Assembly (NCBI GenBank): GCA_964017965.1
Contig: CAXHNV010000004.1
Location: 147,090-211,089, forward strand
Length of the DNA stretch: 64,000 nucleotides
From: UBA2883 sp964017965
GTDB lineage: Bacteria > Cyanobacteriota > Vampirovibrionia > Gastranaerophilales > Gastranaerophilaceae
Reading direction: 5' to 3'
Shown: positions 9,449-19,071 of the stretch, piece by piece
Numbering within the stretch: position 1 is the stretch's first letter
Layout: every line of letters starts with the position of its first letter
The notes under the pieces: generated by a model
Told to the model about the DNA's origin: nothing
What the model saw: the letters and a program-made list of their open reading frames with translations, nothing else
Database searches by the model: none
Program-made: the position numbers and the translations under genes

Positions 9449-10043
9449 ACTTTGCCAACTCTTGAGCAACAACTCTGTGACCGGTCTCATCAAAATGTAA
9501 CCCGTCTGTATCAGAGACAGTCACTTTATCGTTCAAATCAAGATAATAGCACCCCGTTCTCTCAGCAACACCCTTCCAAATCTCAGGCAATAACCTGCTG
9601 TCTTTAACAGACTGTTCATCAAAGAAATAACTAAAATGACATTTTAAAACATTTTCGTTTATAAATGGCGGAGCCAGAACAATAATCTTTGAATCAAAAT
9701 TTGATTGGATAACCTTTATATATTCTTCAAACCCACTCACAAGCTCTTGTTTTGAAGGTTTATAGAACTTCTGTAAATCGTTAGAGCCAATAGCTGAAAT
9801 AATGATGTCAAAATCATACTGTGCGTATTTTGTTATGAACCGTTTCCCGATAAACTTTTCGCCGTCTTGATGTTCGACAAAACAGGCTCTGTTGTTACAG
9901 CCGGCTTCAAAGATTTTATATTCTTCGCCCAACAAATCAGCAAGCAAAGAAGTCCACCTTACACCACGCGGGTAACGCTCTCCGCACCCCGCTATATAGC
10001 CAAAAGTGTTACTGTCACCAAAACATAAAATGTTTTTAGCCAT
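9417..10043 (-). CDS. SGNH/GDSL-type esterase or lipase
   Basis: 208 aa. Block I FGDSNTFGY holds the nucleophilic Ser, GSNDL the oxyanion Asn, and DGLHFDETGH the catalytic Asp-His pair. All four SGNH blocks are present, so it should be active on an ester or acyl group (the substrate cannot be predicted). No signal peptide, so cytoplasmic. It lies 10 bases downstream of leuS on the same strand and is probably read from the leuS promoter. Confidence 0.85.
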   Translation of the reverse strand: MAKNILCFGDSNTFGYIAGCGERYPRGVRWTSLLADLLGEEYKIFEAGCNNRACFVEHQDGEKFIGKRFITKYAQYDFDIIISAIGSNDLQKFYKPSKQELVSGFEEYIKVIQSNFDSKIIVLAPPFINENVLKCHFSYFFDEQSVKDSRLLPEIWKGVAERTGCYYLDLNDKVTVSDTDGLHFDETGHRVVAQELAKFIDCSFCAGQ

Positions 10044-10053
10044 AACTGTTAGA

Positions 10054-12534
10054 TTAGCCTTTCACAACGATATTAACAAGCTTTTTAGGGACAACGATTG
10101 TTTTCACAATCTCTTTACCCGCTGTTAATTCTTTAATCTTAGGACTATTTAAAGCAACTTCTTTAAGTTCGTCATTGCCTAAGCTTTCATCAACAGATAT
10201 TTTGTCCTTAACTTTACCGTTAACCTGAACAACAAGTGTAATAGAACTTGCTTTCGCTAAGTTTTCATCCCATTCACACCAAGGTTCGTCGTGGATTGAC
10301 GTTGTTGCACCGAGCTCATGCCAGATTTCATCAGACATAAACACAGTTACAGGTGACATCAATTTTACTAATGAAAGAACTGCAAAACTAAATACGTTTT
10401 TATCTTCATCTGAGAAGTCTTTCTTTTTACCTACCCATTCATAGATAGCATTAGTAAGTTCTCTATATCTTGAGATAACCGTATTAAATTGAAAATCGTT
10501 AGCAATGTCGTTTGAAATAGCTTTGATAGCCATGTGAACAACACGAACTAAATCATCGTTTTCCTTAGCTAAGTTTGCAGGAATATTGTAGTTTAGAACG
10601 ATTTTATCCTGATTAGTAGACACAAGTCTCCAAACACGGTTCAAGAATTTATAACAACCTTCAACCCCTGCATCAGACCAATCGAAATCACGAGCCGGAG
10701 GACTGTCTGAAAGAATAAATAATCTTGCTGTATCAGCCCCATAGTTTTCAAATATTTCATCAGGGTCAACCGTATTACCCTTAGATTTAGACATCTTAGC
10801 CCCGTCTTTCAAAACCATACCCTGAGTAAGCAAGTTTTTGAAAGGTTCATCAAAATCTAACAATCCTAAATCTCTCAAAGCCTTAGTAAAGAACCTTGAA
10901 TACAATAAGTGAAGAATAGCGTGCTCGATACCACCAACATACTGGTCGACAGGTAACCACTTATTCACAAGGTCTCTGTCAAAACATTTTTCAGAGTTTC
11001 TTGCATCAGCATATCTCAAATAATACCAGCTTGAGCAAACAAATGTATCCATTGTATCCATTTCTCTGACAGCGTGTCCGCCACAAACAGGACAAACTGT
11101 ATCCTTGAAAGTAGGAGATGTCGTAATCGGAGATTTACCAACCACAGAGAAATCAACATCTTTCGGTAACCTAACAGGTAACTGCTCTTCCGGTACAGGT
11201 TGAATACCACACTTATCACAATATACAACCGGAATAGGTGCACCCCAGTATCTTTGACGTGAAATCAACCAGTCTCTTAATCTATACTGAGTCTTAAACT
11301 CACCAAATCCGCCGTCAACTGCTTTTTGAGTAATAGCCTTTTTAGCCTCAGTATTTTTCATACCGTCAAACTCGTTAGAGTTAACAAGAACACCTTCTTC
11401 TGTATAAGCTTCTTCAGAACAATCAGAAGGGTTTTCAGGATTAGTAATAACAACTTTCATAGGAAGATTAAATTTCTTCGCAAATGCATAGTCTCTTGTA
11501 TCGTGGGTAGGAACTGCCATAACAGCACCTGTACCGTATTCAACAAGAGCATAATCCGCTGTCCATAACGGGAATTCTTCTCCGGTAAACGGATTGATAC
11601 AGTGAGTTCCCAAAGGAACACCTGTTTTGTCTCTATCCGTAGAAAGTCTCTCTATTTCAGACATCTTTCTTGCATTAGCTCTATACTCTTCAACAGCTGC
11701 TTTGTTTTCAGGGGTTGTAAGTTTTTCGATATCTTTGTATTCAGGTGCGACAACAAGGTAAGTTATACCGTGAACAGTATCAGGTCTTGTTGTATAAACC
11801 GGAACCTCCAAACCTTCGATTTCTTTAACTTTGAATCTGAAAATAGCACCCGTAGATTTACCAATCCAGTTAGCCTGCATAGTTTTAACGTTATCGCCCC
11901 AACCTTCAAGCAAGTCTAAGTCTTTTAATAATTTGTCAGCATATTCTGTAATCTTAAAGAACCATTGAGACAAGTATTTTTTCTCAACAACGCTGTCACA
12001 TCTCCAGCACTTGCCGTCAATAACCTGTTCGTTAGCAAGAACCGTACCGCATTTTTCACACCAGTTAACAGCAGCTTCCTTTTTATAAGCCAACCCTTTT
12101 TTATAAAGTTGTAAGAACAACCATTGTGTCCATTTATAATAATCTTCTTTACAGGTAGTAACTTCTCTATCCCAATCGTAAGAGATACCGAGACGCTTAA
12201 GTTGACCTGTCATATACGCAATATTTTCATCAGTCCAAACAGCAGGGTCCGCACCATGCTGCATAGCAGCATTTTCAGCAGGTAATCCGAAACTGTCCCA
12301 GCCAATCGGATGTAAAACATTAAATCCGTTCATTTTTTTGTATCTTGCAATAACATCAGTAATCGTATAGTTTCTTACATGACCCATGTGCAATTTACCT
12401 GACGGATACGGGAACATAGACAGCGCAAAGTATTTTGGTTTATCACTGTCATCATAAGTCTTAAAAGTATTGTTATCTTCGTAATACTTTTGCCATCTCT
12501 TTTCTAATTCCTGTGGAAAATAAGCGTCTTTCAT
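10054..12534 (-). CDS. leuS: Leucyl-tRNA synthetase
   Basis: 826 aa, typical bacterial LeuRS. The class I signature HMGH is at residues 49-52 within PSGKLHMGHVRNYT, the KMSKS loop is in GAKMSKSKGNTVDPDE near residue 580, and a full CP1 editing domain contains the conserved VYTTRPDT segment. It charges tRNA-Leu with leucine in the cytosol. The C-terminus ends with the expected anticodon-binding and tail regions (VQVNGKVKDKI). No truncation. Confidence 0.97.
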   Translation of the reverse strand: MKDAYFPQELEKRWQKYYEDNNTFKTYDDSDKPKYFALSMFPYPSGKLHMGHVRNYTITDVIARYKKMNGFNVLHPIGWDSFGLPAENAAMQHGADPAVWTDENIAYMTGQLKRLGISYDWDREVTTCKEDYYKWTQWLFLQLYKKGLAYKKEAAVNWCEKCGTVLANEQVIDGKCWRCDSVVEKKYLSQWFFKITEYADKLLKDLDLLEGWGDNVKTMQANWIGKSTGAIFRFKVKEIEGLEVPVYTTRPDTVHGITYLVVAPEYKDIEKLTTPENKAAVEEYRANARKMSEIERLSTDRDKTGVPLGTHCINPFTGEEFPLWTADYALVEYGTGAVMAVPTHDTRDYAFAKKFNLPMKVVITNPENPSDCSEEAYTEEGVLVNSNEFDGMKNTEAKKAITQKAVDGGFGEFKTQYRLRDWLISRQRYWGAPIPVVYCDKCGIQPVPEEQLPVRLPKDVDFSVVGKSPITTSPTFKDTVCPVCGGHAVREMDTMDTFVCSSWYYLRYADARNSEKCFDRDLVNKWLPVDQYVGGIEHAILHLLYSRFFTKALRDLGLLDFDEPFKNLLTQGMVLKDGAKMSKSKGNTVDPDEIFENYGADTARLFILSDSPPARDFDWSDAGVEGCYKFLNRVWRLVSTNQDKIVLNYNIPANLAKENDDLVRVVHMAIKAISNDIANDFQFNTVISRYRELTNAIYEWVGKKKDFSDEDKNVFSFAVLSLVKLMSPVTVFMSDEIWHELGATTSIHDEPWCEWDENLAKASSITLVVQVNGKVKDKISVDESLGNDELKEVALNSPKIKELTAGKEIVKTIVVPKKLVNIVVKG

Positions 12535-12722
12535 GTCTCCCCCAATCTTATAAACTTTTTTATATTATACTACAAAAAATCGTTAAAAAACCTGAATTTC
12601 AACATGCTGTATCAATATTAAGTTTTGTAAAAATCTCTTAAAATATCGAGATTACAGTAGCAAATAATAAAAATTTCAGGTGTTTATATATATGTGTGTG
12701 ATAGAAAAATGGAGTTCGTGTT

Positions 12723-13397
12723 ATGTTAGGAATTCATAATCAGCCGAATGTAGTGACCCCGAGTATAAGTTTCAGAGGGGAAGTTTCCGATATTAAACGA
12801 AAAATTGAGGATGAAGGTCAAGAAAAAATCGACCAGTTTGAGAAAGATCAGGCTGATTGGAACGAATTCGCTGACAATCTCGAAAAGTCAGATAATAAAG
12901 TTGCAAAAAAAGCAAGTAAACTCGTTAGAGTAGGTGCTTCTCTTCTTGGTATTGCAGCAACCTTTGTAGGTGCAAAGGTCAGTTCTAAAGTAGTTATCGA
13001 AACCGTAAAAACATTAGATAAAGGCGGTACAGCTAAAACAATTATTGATGGTGCTAAAAAGATGCAAGAACCTTTAGCAAGAGTTTGGACTACAGTAGTT
13101 GAAGGCGCTAAAAAAGTTGCTGAAAATCCTTCTGTAAAAGAAGTTATTACCAAAGCAAAAGATTCAAGAGTAGGTAAAGCAGTAGTAGGCGCACTTGAAA
13201 ACGAAAAAGTTGCTAAAGTTTTAGAACCTCTTAAAAAGACAGTTGAATCAGTAAAAGATATCAAAGTAGACGGTAAAAAAGTTCAAAGCGTAATCGAAAA
13301 TACAATGGCAGGTGTTACAACAGGTTCAGTTATTGTAGATGATTTAGCCGGTAGAAATAACAATAAATCAAACGCAGAATTAGCAGTCGGTGTGTAG
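12723..13397 (+). CDS. Hypothetical protein with SFRG motif
   Basis: 224 aa, unrecognised. The N-terminus carries ISFRG at residues 18-22, the same short motif style (SFKG/SFRG) as the protein at 16212-18401. The body is Lys/Val/Ala-rich with repeated amphipathic segments (EGAKKVAENPSVKEVI, ALENEKVAKVLEPLKK) and a possible short membrane-associating helix (VRVGASLLGIAATFVGAKV). It lies 11 bases upstream of another hypothetical gene and probably forms a two-gene operon with it. No function assigned. Confidence 0.6.
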   Translation: MLGIHNQPNVVTPSISFRGEVSDIKRKIEDEGQEKIDQFEKDQADWNEFADNLEKSDNKVAKKASKLVRVGASLLGIAATFVGAKVSSKVVIETVKTLDKGGTAKTIIDGAKKMQEPLARVWTTVVEGAKKVAENPSVKEVITKAKDSRVGKAVVGALENEKVAKVLEPLKKTVESVKDIKVDGKKVQSVIENTMAGVTTGSVIVDDLAGRNNNKSNAELAVGV

Positions 13398-13408
13398 GAG
13401 AATAAAAA

Positions 13409-13807
13409 ATGGACGCTTCTTATAATTATACATATAATAGCAATGTAAGCTACTCAGGTCAGAGATATCAACAAGCTAAACAAACAATTAGCGATAATTC
13501 TACACAGATAGCTGTTGAAGGTGGTGTCGGAGCTGCAACATTCGGAGCTATCAGAAACTCAAGCAAAATAGGTAAGAGCGTTTCTCAAGCAGTTAAGACT
13601 TCAAAACTAATTAAAGTAGATAAACAAGCTAAATTATTAAAGATTTTAGAAGGATGTGAGCCGTTAGCAAGATTCGCTAAGATTCCTGTCGTAAAAAAAG
13701 CCGCAGGCGTATTGGGCGGAGTATTCGCAGCAACATCACTCGTTGGTGCTACAGCTAAAATAGCTGATACTTGTAATTATCTCCAAAACTCAAACCCGCA
13801 AGCTTAA
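13409..13807 (+). CDS. Hypothetical protein, partner of upstream gene
   Basis: 132 aa, unrecognised. Tyr/Ser/Asn-rich N-terminus (MDASYNYTYNSNVSYSGQRY), then small-residue hydrophobic segments (GGVGAATFGAIRN, AAGVLGGVFAATSLVGATA) that could associate with membranes. The GGAG ribosome-binding site sits just after the stop of the gene at 12723-13397, which supports co-expression. It converges on the signalling gene at 13811, leaving only three bases between the stops. Confidence 0.55.
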   Translation: MDASYNYTYNSNVSYSGQRYQQAKQTISDNSTQIAVEGGVGAATFGAIRNSSKIGKSVSQAVKTSKLIKVDKQAKLLKILEGCEPLARFAKIPVVKKAAGVLGGVFAATSLVGATAKIADTCNYLQNSNPQA

Positions 13808-13810
13808 GAA

Positions 13811-15712
13811 TTATAATTCAGCGTCCGTATTCAATATAGCGATAAATTCGCTTGCTATTTTGGCGTTCCATTTTTTATCAATCTCGTTTTTGATAACTTC
13901 AAGCGCTTCTTCTTTCGTCATAGCCTGACGATATGGTCTTTGTTCTATAAGCGCAAAATAAGCATCTATAATCAACACTATCTGAGAACACAATGGAATA
14001 TTTTGACCTGAAGTATTATGCGGATAACCTGTTCCGTCCCAGTTTTCATGGTGATGTTCGATAATAGGAATAATATCGTGCACCGCTGAAATCGGCTCCA
14101 AAATCTCTCTTGCAGCTATAACAGGATGTCGTTTAATAATATCCTTTTCTTCGTCCGTTAAAGGTGTACGTTTTTGTAATAAATCTTTCGGAAGCATTGT
14201 ATTACCGATATCGTATAACAATATAGCAACCTTTAGATTATCAATATCCTCTTTTGACAATTCAAAACGTTTTGCAAGTAAATTAGCTATCATAATCTTG
14301 TTCTTAGCTGAACCGTCTTTGTGGTTAGGGTTGTAAGTCGCAGACAACATATCCGATAACGTAAACAAGGTTTCTTTATCTTTATTAGGTGATTCGTCTT
14401 TCAATAAAGACTTCATCTCAAAGAGTTTGTCGTTATCAAACGGAATGTTTTTGTTTTTCAAAATTTCTTTCAATGACTTAATAGCAACATCCTGCCAAGA
14501 ATCAATAGTTTTAGGATTAGCGAGTGTAACTCTGTTTCTGCCGTTTTTCTTCGAAGTATACATCGCAAAATCGGTTAATTCCATAAGCTCTGTCAAGTTA
14601 TCAGAATGCTCACCAAAAGTCGCAACCCCGATACTTGCAGTCACATTACCTATAACCTCTATTTGCACCTCTTCAATAGCTTTTCGGATTCTCTCAGCAG
14701 CTATCATACCGCCCTGATGATCAACACCCGGTAAAAGTATATTAAACTCTTCTCCGCCCATTCTCGCAGCTATATCGATAGAACGTGCGTTGGTCTTAAT
14801 AACATCTGCAACCGTCTTAATCGCAATATCACCGCAAGAGTGACCGAATTTGTCGTTTATCTGTTTCAAATGGTCTAAATCAAGCCCGATAATAGTAAAC
14901 TTCTGACCCTGACGAGCAGATCTTAACATCTCTTTTTGAGCTTCTTCTTCAAAATATCTTCTGTTATTCAAACCAGTCAAACTATCCGTAATAGCTTGTT
15001 CTTTAACAGTTTGGAACAAGTTCGCAATAGTAATCGCAAGCTCAATCTGTTTTGCAAACAGTTCTAAAAACGTTATTTCTGCTTCCTGCGCATCAGCTCT
15101 TGATGACAACACAACAAGAGAGCCAAAATGAGTACCGTTACTTTTTAGAGGAATAAGAATATATGATGAAATATTAGCATCCTGACAAATTTCCTGTACA
15201 GCTTCTTTGCCAACATCACGCAAAGTCGATTCTATTACGGAACGAACTTCTTTACTCTGATATATCTTATTACTTTCAATGTGTTCTTCTACATCCTGTA
15301 AACAACTCCAATACAATCTTAAATCGTATATAGATTTACCGGAATGTTTCAGAATATCCTCTGCAAACTGACACTTTGAATCAGCCAGCAACTCCAAATA
15401 TGTACCGTCGTTATCAACTTTTTTCTGCAAAATACAGCTATATAAATAACCGAGTTCACCCTGCAAACTATTTACAATGGAATACAAAACATTAGATAAC
15501 GGCTGGGAAGAGTTCATCATTTCCCAAATATGCTGTACCGTAACAAGTCTCTGATTGGCAAGTTGTAATTCTTCCGTACGTTCTTTAATTTCTGCTTCTA
15601 ACTGAATATTTTTTTCATATACTTCGTAAAAATCCTTACGCGTAGCATAAATAGAGTTTTCAACATCATTAAGTTTATTTTTATATTCGCTAATCTTGTC
15701 CCAGAAACCCAT
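13811..15712 (-). CDS. GAF-GGDEF-HD (HD-GYP-like) signalling protein
   Basis: 633 aa. N-terminal coiled coil (residues 5-60), a GAF-like sensor (about 60-230), a GGDEF diguanylate cyclase with active-site RMGGEEF and an inhibitory-site RxxD five residues upstream (RSID), then a C-terminal HD-GYP-like domain with EHHHENWDGTGYP. The cyclase half looks active. In the HD half the usual LHDIGK is LLYDIGN, so the metal-binding His is Tyr; HHE and the GYP motif remain. It may therefore make c-di-GMP but be impaired in degrading it. Soluble, with no membrane segment. It is upstream of aroQ only by orientation, with no functional link. Confidence 0.88.
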   Translation of the reverse strand: MGFWDKISEYKNKLNDVENSIYATRKDFYEVYEKNIQLEAEIKERTEELQLANQRLVTVQHIWEMMNSSQPLSNVLYSIVNSLQGELGYLYSCILQKKVDNDGTYLELLADSKCQFAEDILKHSGKSIYDLRLYWSCLQDVEEHIESNKIYQSKEVRSVIESTLRDVGKEAVQEICQDANISSYILIPLKSNGTHFGSLVVLSSRADAQEAEITFLELFAKQIELAITIANLFQTVKEQAITDSLTGLNNRRYFEEEAQKEMLRSARQGQKFTIIGLDLDHLKQINDKFGHSCGDIAIKTVADVIKTNARSIDIAARMGGEEFNILLPGVDHQGGMIAAERIRKAIEEVQIEVIGNVTASIGVATFGEHSDNLTELMELTDFAMYTSKKNGRNRVTLANPKTIDSWQDVAIKSLKEILKNKNIPFDNDKLFEMKSLLKDESPNKDKETLFTLSDMLSATYNPNHKDGSAKNKIMIANLLAKRFELSKEDIDNLKVAILLYDIGNTMLPKDLLQKRTPLTDEEKDIIKRHPVIAAREILEPISAVHDIIPIIEHHHENWDGTGYPHNTSGQNIPLCSQIVLIIDAYFALIEQRPYRQAMTKEEALEVIKNEIDKKWNAKIASEFIAILNTDAEL

Positions 15713-15723
15713 AATATCCTCGT

Positions 15724-16161
15724 TTAAATATTTTTCAAGTAATCAATAAGCCCTAGAAGAGCATATTTATATGAATTTTCTTTAAAACCAACCACCTGAG
15801 CAACGCAAACACCGGATAATAACGAAGTATGTCTGAATTCCTCACGTGCGTGAATATTAGTCATGTGAACCTCAACGGTAGGAATTGAAACTGCAGAAAT
15901 AGCATCGCGCAACGCAACACTTGTATGAGTATAACCGCCGGCATTTATAATAATCCCGTCAAAACAACCTTTTGCACCCTGAATCTTATCAATCAGCTCA
16001 CCTTCGTGGTTTGATTGATAACAGCTCAATTCAGCTCCTGATTGCATTGCCAGCTCACACATTGAGTTCTCAACATCTTTCAATGTTAAATTACCGTATT
16101 TTTCAGGTTCTCGTGTGCCCAACATATTAAGATTAGGGCCGTTTACTAACAATATCTTCAT
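15724..16161 (-). CDS. aroQ: 3-dehydroquinate dehydratase, type II
   Basis: 145 aa, the normal type II length. It starts MKILLVNGPNLNMLGTREPE, with the catalytic Tyr in EKYG, the SNHEGELID loop, and INAGGYTHTSVALRDA holding the Asn and His of the active site. It dehydrates 3-dehydroquinate to 3-dehydroshikimate in the shikimate pathway. An in-frame start at 16206 would add 15 residues not found in the family, so ATG 16161 is used. Confidence 0.95.
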   Translation of the reverse strand: MKILLVNGPNLNMLGTREPEKYGNLTLKDVENSMCELAMQSGAELSCYQSNHEGELIDKIQGAKGCFDGIIINAGGYTHTSVALRDAISAVSIPTVEVHMTNIHAREEFRHTSLLSGVCVAQVVGFKENSYKYALLGLIDYLKNI

Positions 16162-16211
16162 AACATTCACAAGTACAAGGATATACTCATTTGAAGAGAT
16201 TGTCAAATTAT

Positions 16212-18401
16212 TTAATCACGATAACCGTTAGACATATATTTATCTAAATCAGCAATTGTTTGAGCAGATTTATTCAACATATCTTGTGCAACCTGATAGT
16301 TTTTAGGTTGGTTAGGGTCTTCCAATGGGTTCATATAAGGCAATGGAGCATTTACATCAACTTTTGGAACATAACTTCTCGGAACAGTATCATTTACACT
16401 AACGTTTGGATCAGGTTGACCCGGTTGTTGTGGAGCCTGTGGATTGTTACCATTTGACTGCTGTTGCGGGAACGTAGGAGGCATAAACGGTTCACCGCTA
16501 ACCATTGTTGCAGGAGCTGCATTAAATGGTTGGTTTACAGGTGCTTGTTGCGGAGCATCAGGTTGAACACCTAACAACTTTTGTTTAATCAAATTGTTGT
16601 TTGATAAGCTGTTTACATCCACAGCGTCTAAACCTTGAACTGCAGCAGGATTAGGTAAGAATCTTGGTCCCGGATACAATTGAGCCAAACGTTCAGCTTC
16701 TTTTGCCTGTTCTTCTTTCACTTTGTCAGGATCATAAGCTTCACCAAATATAGCTTTTGTACCCCAAGATATAACTTTATCAACAACAGGTGCAAATACT
16801 GCCATATATAATGCAAATCTAAGTGGATAACCTAATAAATTTCTTCCCAAATTAGGCATCATTCTCTTAAGGTTACCCATACGAGTAGCCCATTTAGCAG
16901 AACCTTTCAATGCTTCTGTGCTTTCTTTGTATGGATTGAACTGTTCAAGACCAACGCTTAATGCTTTACCAAAACCGCCAAAGAACTTAGTCAACTTACT
17001 TTGAGGACCTGCAACATTTTTCAATGCTTCAATTCTGTTCTTTTCAGCAGTCCATTCTGCTAAAGAAGAGAAGCCGCAGTTTTTAGCTTTAAGATTGAAG
17101 GCTTTTAATTCTTCCTTAAATAATTTATATTGGTCTTTTGACAGTCCTGTATTTTTCAAACCGTTAACTGCGTGCATACCAAATAGTGCTAAAGGCATTG
17201 AAACAACCCATGATAGAGCATCTGTAATACCTTCTGCTAATGTGCCTACTTTTTTGTCTTTTGGAGCATCAAAAGCATTTTTAATAGAGATTCCAAGAGG
17301 GAGCGCTACCATACCGGCATTTATTACACCGCCACCAAATGTTAATCCTCTTACAGTAAGTTTTGCCATTTTAGGTAAGAACTTACCGAGTTTGGTAGTT
17401 GGAATGTGCATTGCCTTTAATTTATTGATATGTCTTGATAACTTAGGAGCAACAGATGAACCGCGCTCTAAAGCTGTTTCAACAGTAGCTGCGTGAGCTG
17501 TCGGATTAGCTTTTACAGCCTCTAAAACACCGCCGCTTAAACCTAATTTATCCAGTTTTACTTGTCGTAATTTATTACCTCTATAATTTTCAGCTTGAGT
17601 ATACAAGTTTTGTAATCTTTGGACTGCTTTAGGATAAGAAGGACTTGCAGGGTCCATAGCCATTACTCTTTGTTCATAGGCTTGAATAATTTGAGGGATT
17701 CTTTGTTCTTTTGCTAAAACTCGTCTTACAACGCTATCGCCACCCAGTTTTTGTAATTGGAATTCTTGGATAGCAGCCTTTTCATTTTTTATCTTACCAA
17801 AGATATTTGTTCCGTATTTTTGTTTTAATGCTTCTATCTCAGCCTTAGTAGCACCTGATTCTTTTAATGATTTAGGTGTTTTATCAACAAATTTTTCTAA
17901 TTGAGTAGTTGCTTCTTTTATATCACATTCGTTTTGTGACTCCATAAAAGTCGTAACAAAAGGACATTCAGGTTTTGTAGGTGTTTTTTGCATAGCGCTA
18001 AGCATAGGGTGTCTATCGATATATGCTTGAGCTTTTACCTTGAATGAATCCCATGTAGTACCGATTTTGCGGGTAGCACTATTGTTAAGAACGCTTGTGC
18101 CTGCCAAATAGTCGCCAAATCTACCTAAACGACCCATTATACTTTTTTCATAAGCTCCGCCGCATCCTTTATTAAATAAATCTGTTCCCTTATTCAAACC
18201 ATACCACGTAGGAATGATAAATGCAGCTGTACGTAATGGACTGTCTTCTTTTACCGGTTGAGTTTGATATGTATCAGCAGCAGGAGTATTGTCAACAGCG
18301 TTTGGATTTCCTTTGAAAGAAACCTTTGATGTGCTGACATTATCCTTGTGTGGAGTAATATTCGCTTGTGAAGTTACTGTATTTCTGATGTCTTCAAGCA
18401 T
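16212..18401 (-). CDS. Large hypothetical protein with SFKG motif
   Basis: 729 aa, unrecognised. VSFKGNPNAV lies near residue 28. Residues 50-350 are mixed charged helices. Two hydrophobic regions follow (FGGGVINAGMVALPLGISI and ALSWVVSMPLALFGMHAV), with a third at LRFALYMAVFAPVVDKVISW, so it probably attaches to membrane. The last 130 residues are Pro/Gln/Asn-rich and disordered (PQQQSNGNNPQAPQQPGQPD). ATG 18401 with GGGA upstream is preferred to TTG 18413. The architecture looks like a lineage-specific surface or membrane-scaffold protein; that is inference only. Confidence 0.6.
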   Translation of the reverse strand: MLEDIRNTVTSQANITPHKDNVSTSKVSFKGNPNAVDNTPAADTYQTQPVKEDSPLRTAAFIIPTWYGLNKGTDLFNKGCGGAYEKSIMGRLGRFGDYLAGTSVLNNSATRKIGTTWDSFKVKAQAYIDRHPMLSAMQKTPTKPECPFVTTFMESQNECDIKEATTQLEKFVDKTPKSLKESGATKAEIEALKQKYGTNIFGKIKNEKAAIQEFQLQKLGGDSVVRRVLAKEQRIPQIIQAYEQRVMAMDPASPSYPKAVQRLQNLYTQAENYRGNKLRQVKLDKLGLSGGVLEAVKANPTAHAATVETALERGSSVAPKLSRHINKLKAMHIPTTKLGKFLPKMAKLTVRGLTFGGGVINAGMVALPLGISIKNAFDAPKDKKVGTLAEGITDALSWVVSMPLALFGMHAVNGLKNTGLSKDQYKLFKEELKAFNLKAKNCGFSSLAEWTAEKNRIEALKNVAGPQSKLTKFFGGFGKALSVGLEQFNPYKESTEALKGSAKWATRMGNLKRMMPNLGRNLLGYPLRFALYMAVFAPVVDKVISWGTKAIFGEAYDPDKVKEEQAKEAERLAQLYPGPRFLPNPAAVQGLDAVDVNSLSNNNLIKQKLLGVQPDAPQQAPVNQPFNAAPATMVSGEPFMPPTFPQQQSNGNNPQAPQQPGQPDPNVSVNDTVPRSYVPKVDVNAPLPYMNPLEDPNQPKNYQVAQDMLNKSAQTIADLDKYMSNGYRD

Positions 18402-18501
18402 AGATATTCCCAATCAAACTTAATTCTCTATTGATATAAAGTAAGTTTTTTCAAGAAAATTGCTATTTTTAGCCCTATATTACAAAATGTTTACAATAAA
18501 T

Positions 18502-19071
18502 TTATAATAAATCCAGACAGGCTTTGATATTTTTATGAAATTCTTCTTTTGTTGAGTTGTTTTCAACAACATAATCGGCTTTTTCTATTTTTTCTTCCTG
18601 CGGAAGCTGTGAATCTATACGCTTCTGTGCATATTCTTTTGTATAACCGTTTCGCTCTATTAGTCTTTGCAGTCTGATATCTTCATCCGATTTAATAAAA
18701 ATAACCTTGTCAAAAAACTGTTCCCAACCTGCTTCATACAAAAGAGGAACAGATACAAAAATGTAATCTTCATCTTTAAATGTCTCAAAGAGTTTCTCAA
18801 TATTCTCTAAAATCAAGGGATGAACAATCTCTTCCAATTTAGCTTTTAATTCTTCGTTATTAAAAACGAGTTTGCCAAGTTTTTCACGTGATAATTTACC
18901 GTGTTCAAAAACATCATAAGATTCAAAAGCCTCAGAAACCTCAGGATTATCTAGCAATATATCATGTGCCATTACATCGGTATCAAAAACAACATAATCG
19001 TTATTAAAAAGATACTTCTCAAATTCGGATTTACCGGATGCAATATTACCGACAATAGCAACCTTAATCAT
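18502..19071 (-). CDS. coaE: Dephospho-CoA kinase
   Basis: 189 aa. P-loop GNIASGKS at residues 8-15, FDTDVMAHDIL (the conserved D-x-D/H region), and the lid RLIERNGYTKEYAQKRIDSQ. It phosphorylates the 3'-OH of dephospho-CoA, the last step of CoA synthesis. It overlaps the pseudouridine synthase gene by 8 bases, so the two are coupled. Confidence 0.92.
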   Translation of the reverse strand: MIKVAIVGNIASGKSEFEKYLFNNDYVVFDTDVMAHDILLDNPEVSEAFESYDVFEHGKLSREKLGKLVFNNEELKAKLEEIVHPLILENIEKLFETFKDEDYIFVSVPLLYEAGWEQFFDKVIFIKSDEDIRLQRLIERNGYTKEYAQKRIDSQLPQEEKIEKADYVVENNSTKEEFHKNIKACLDLL

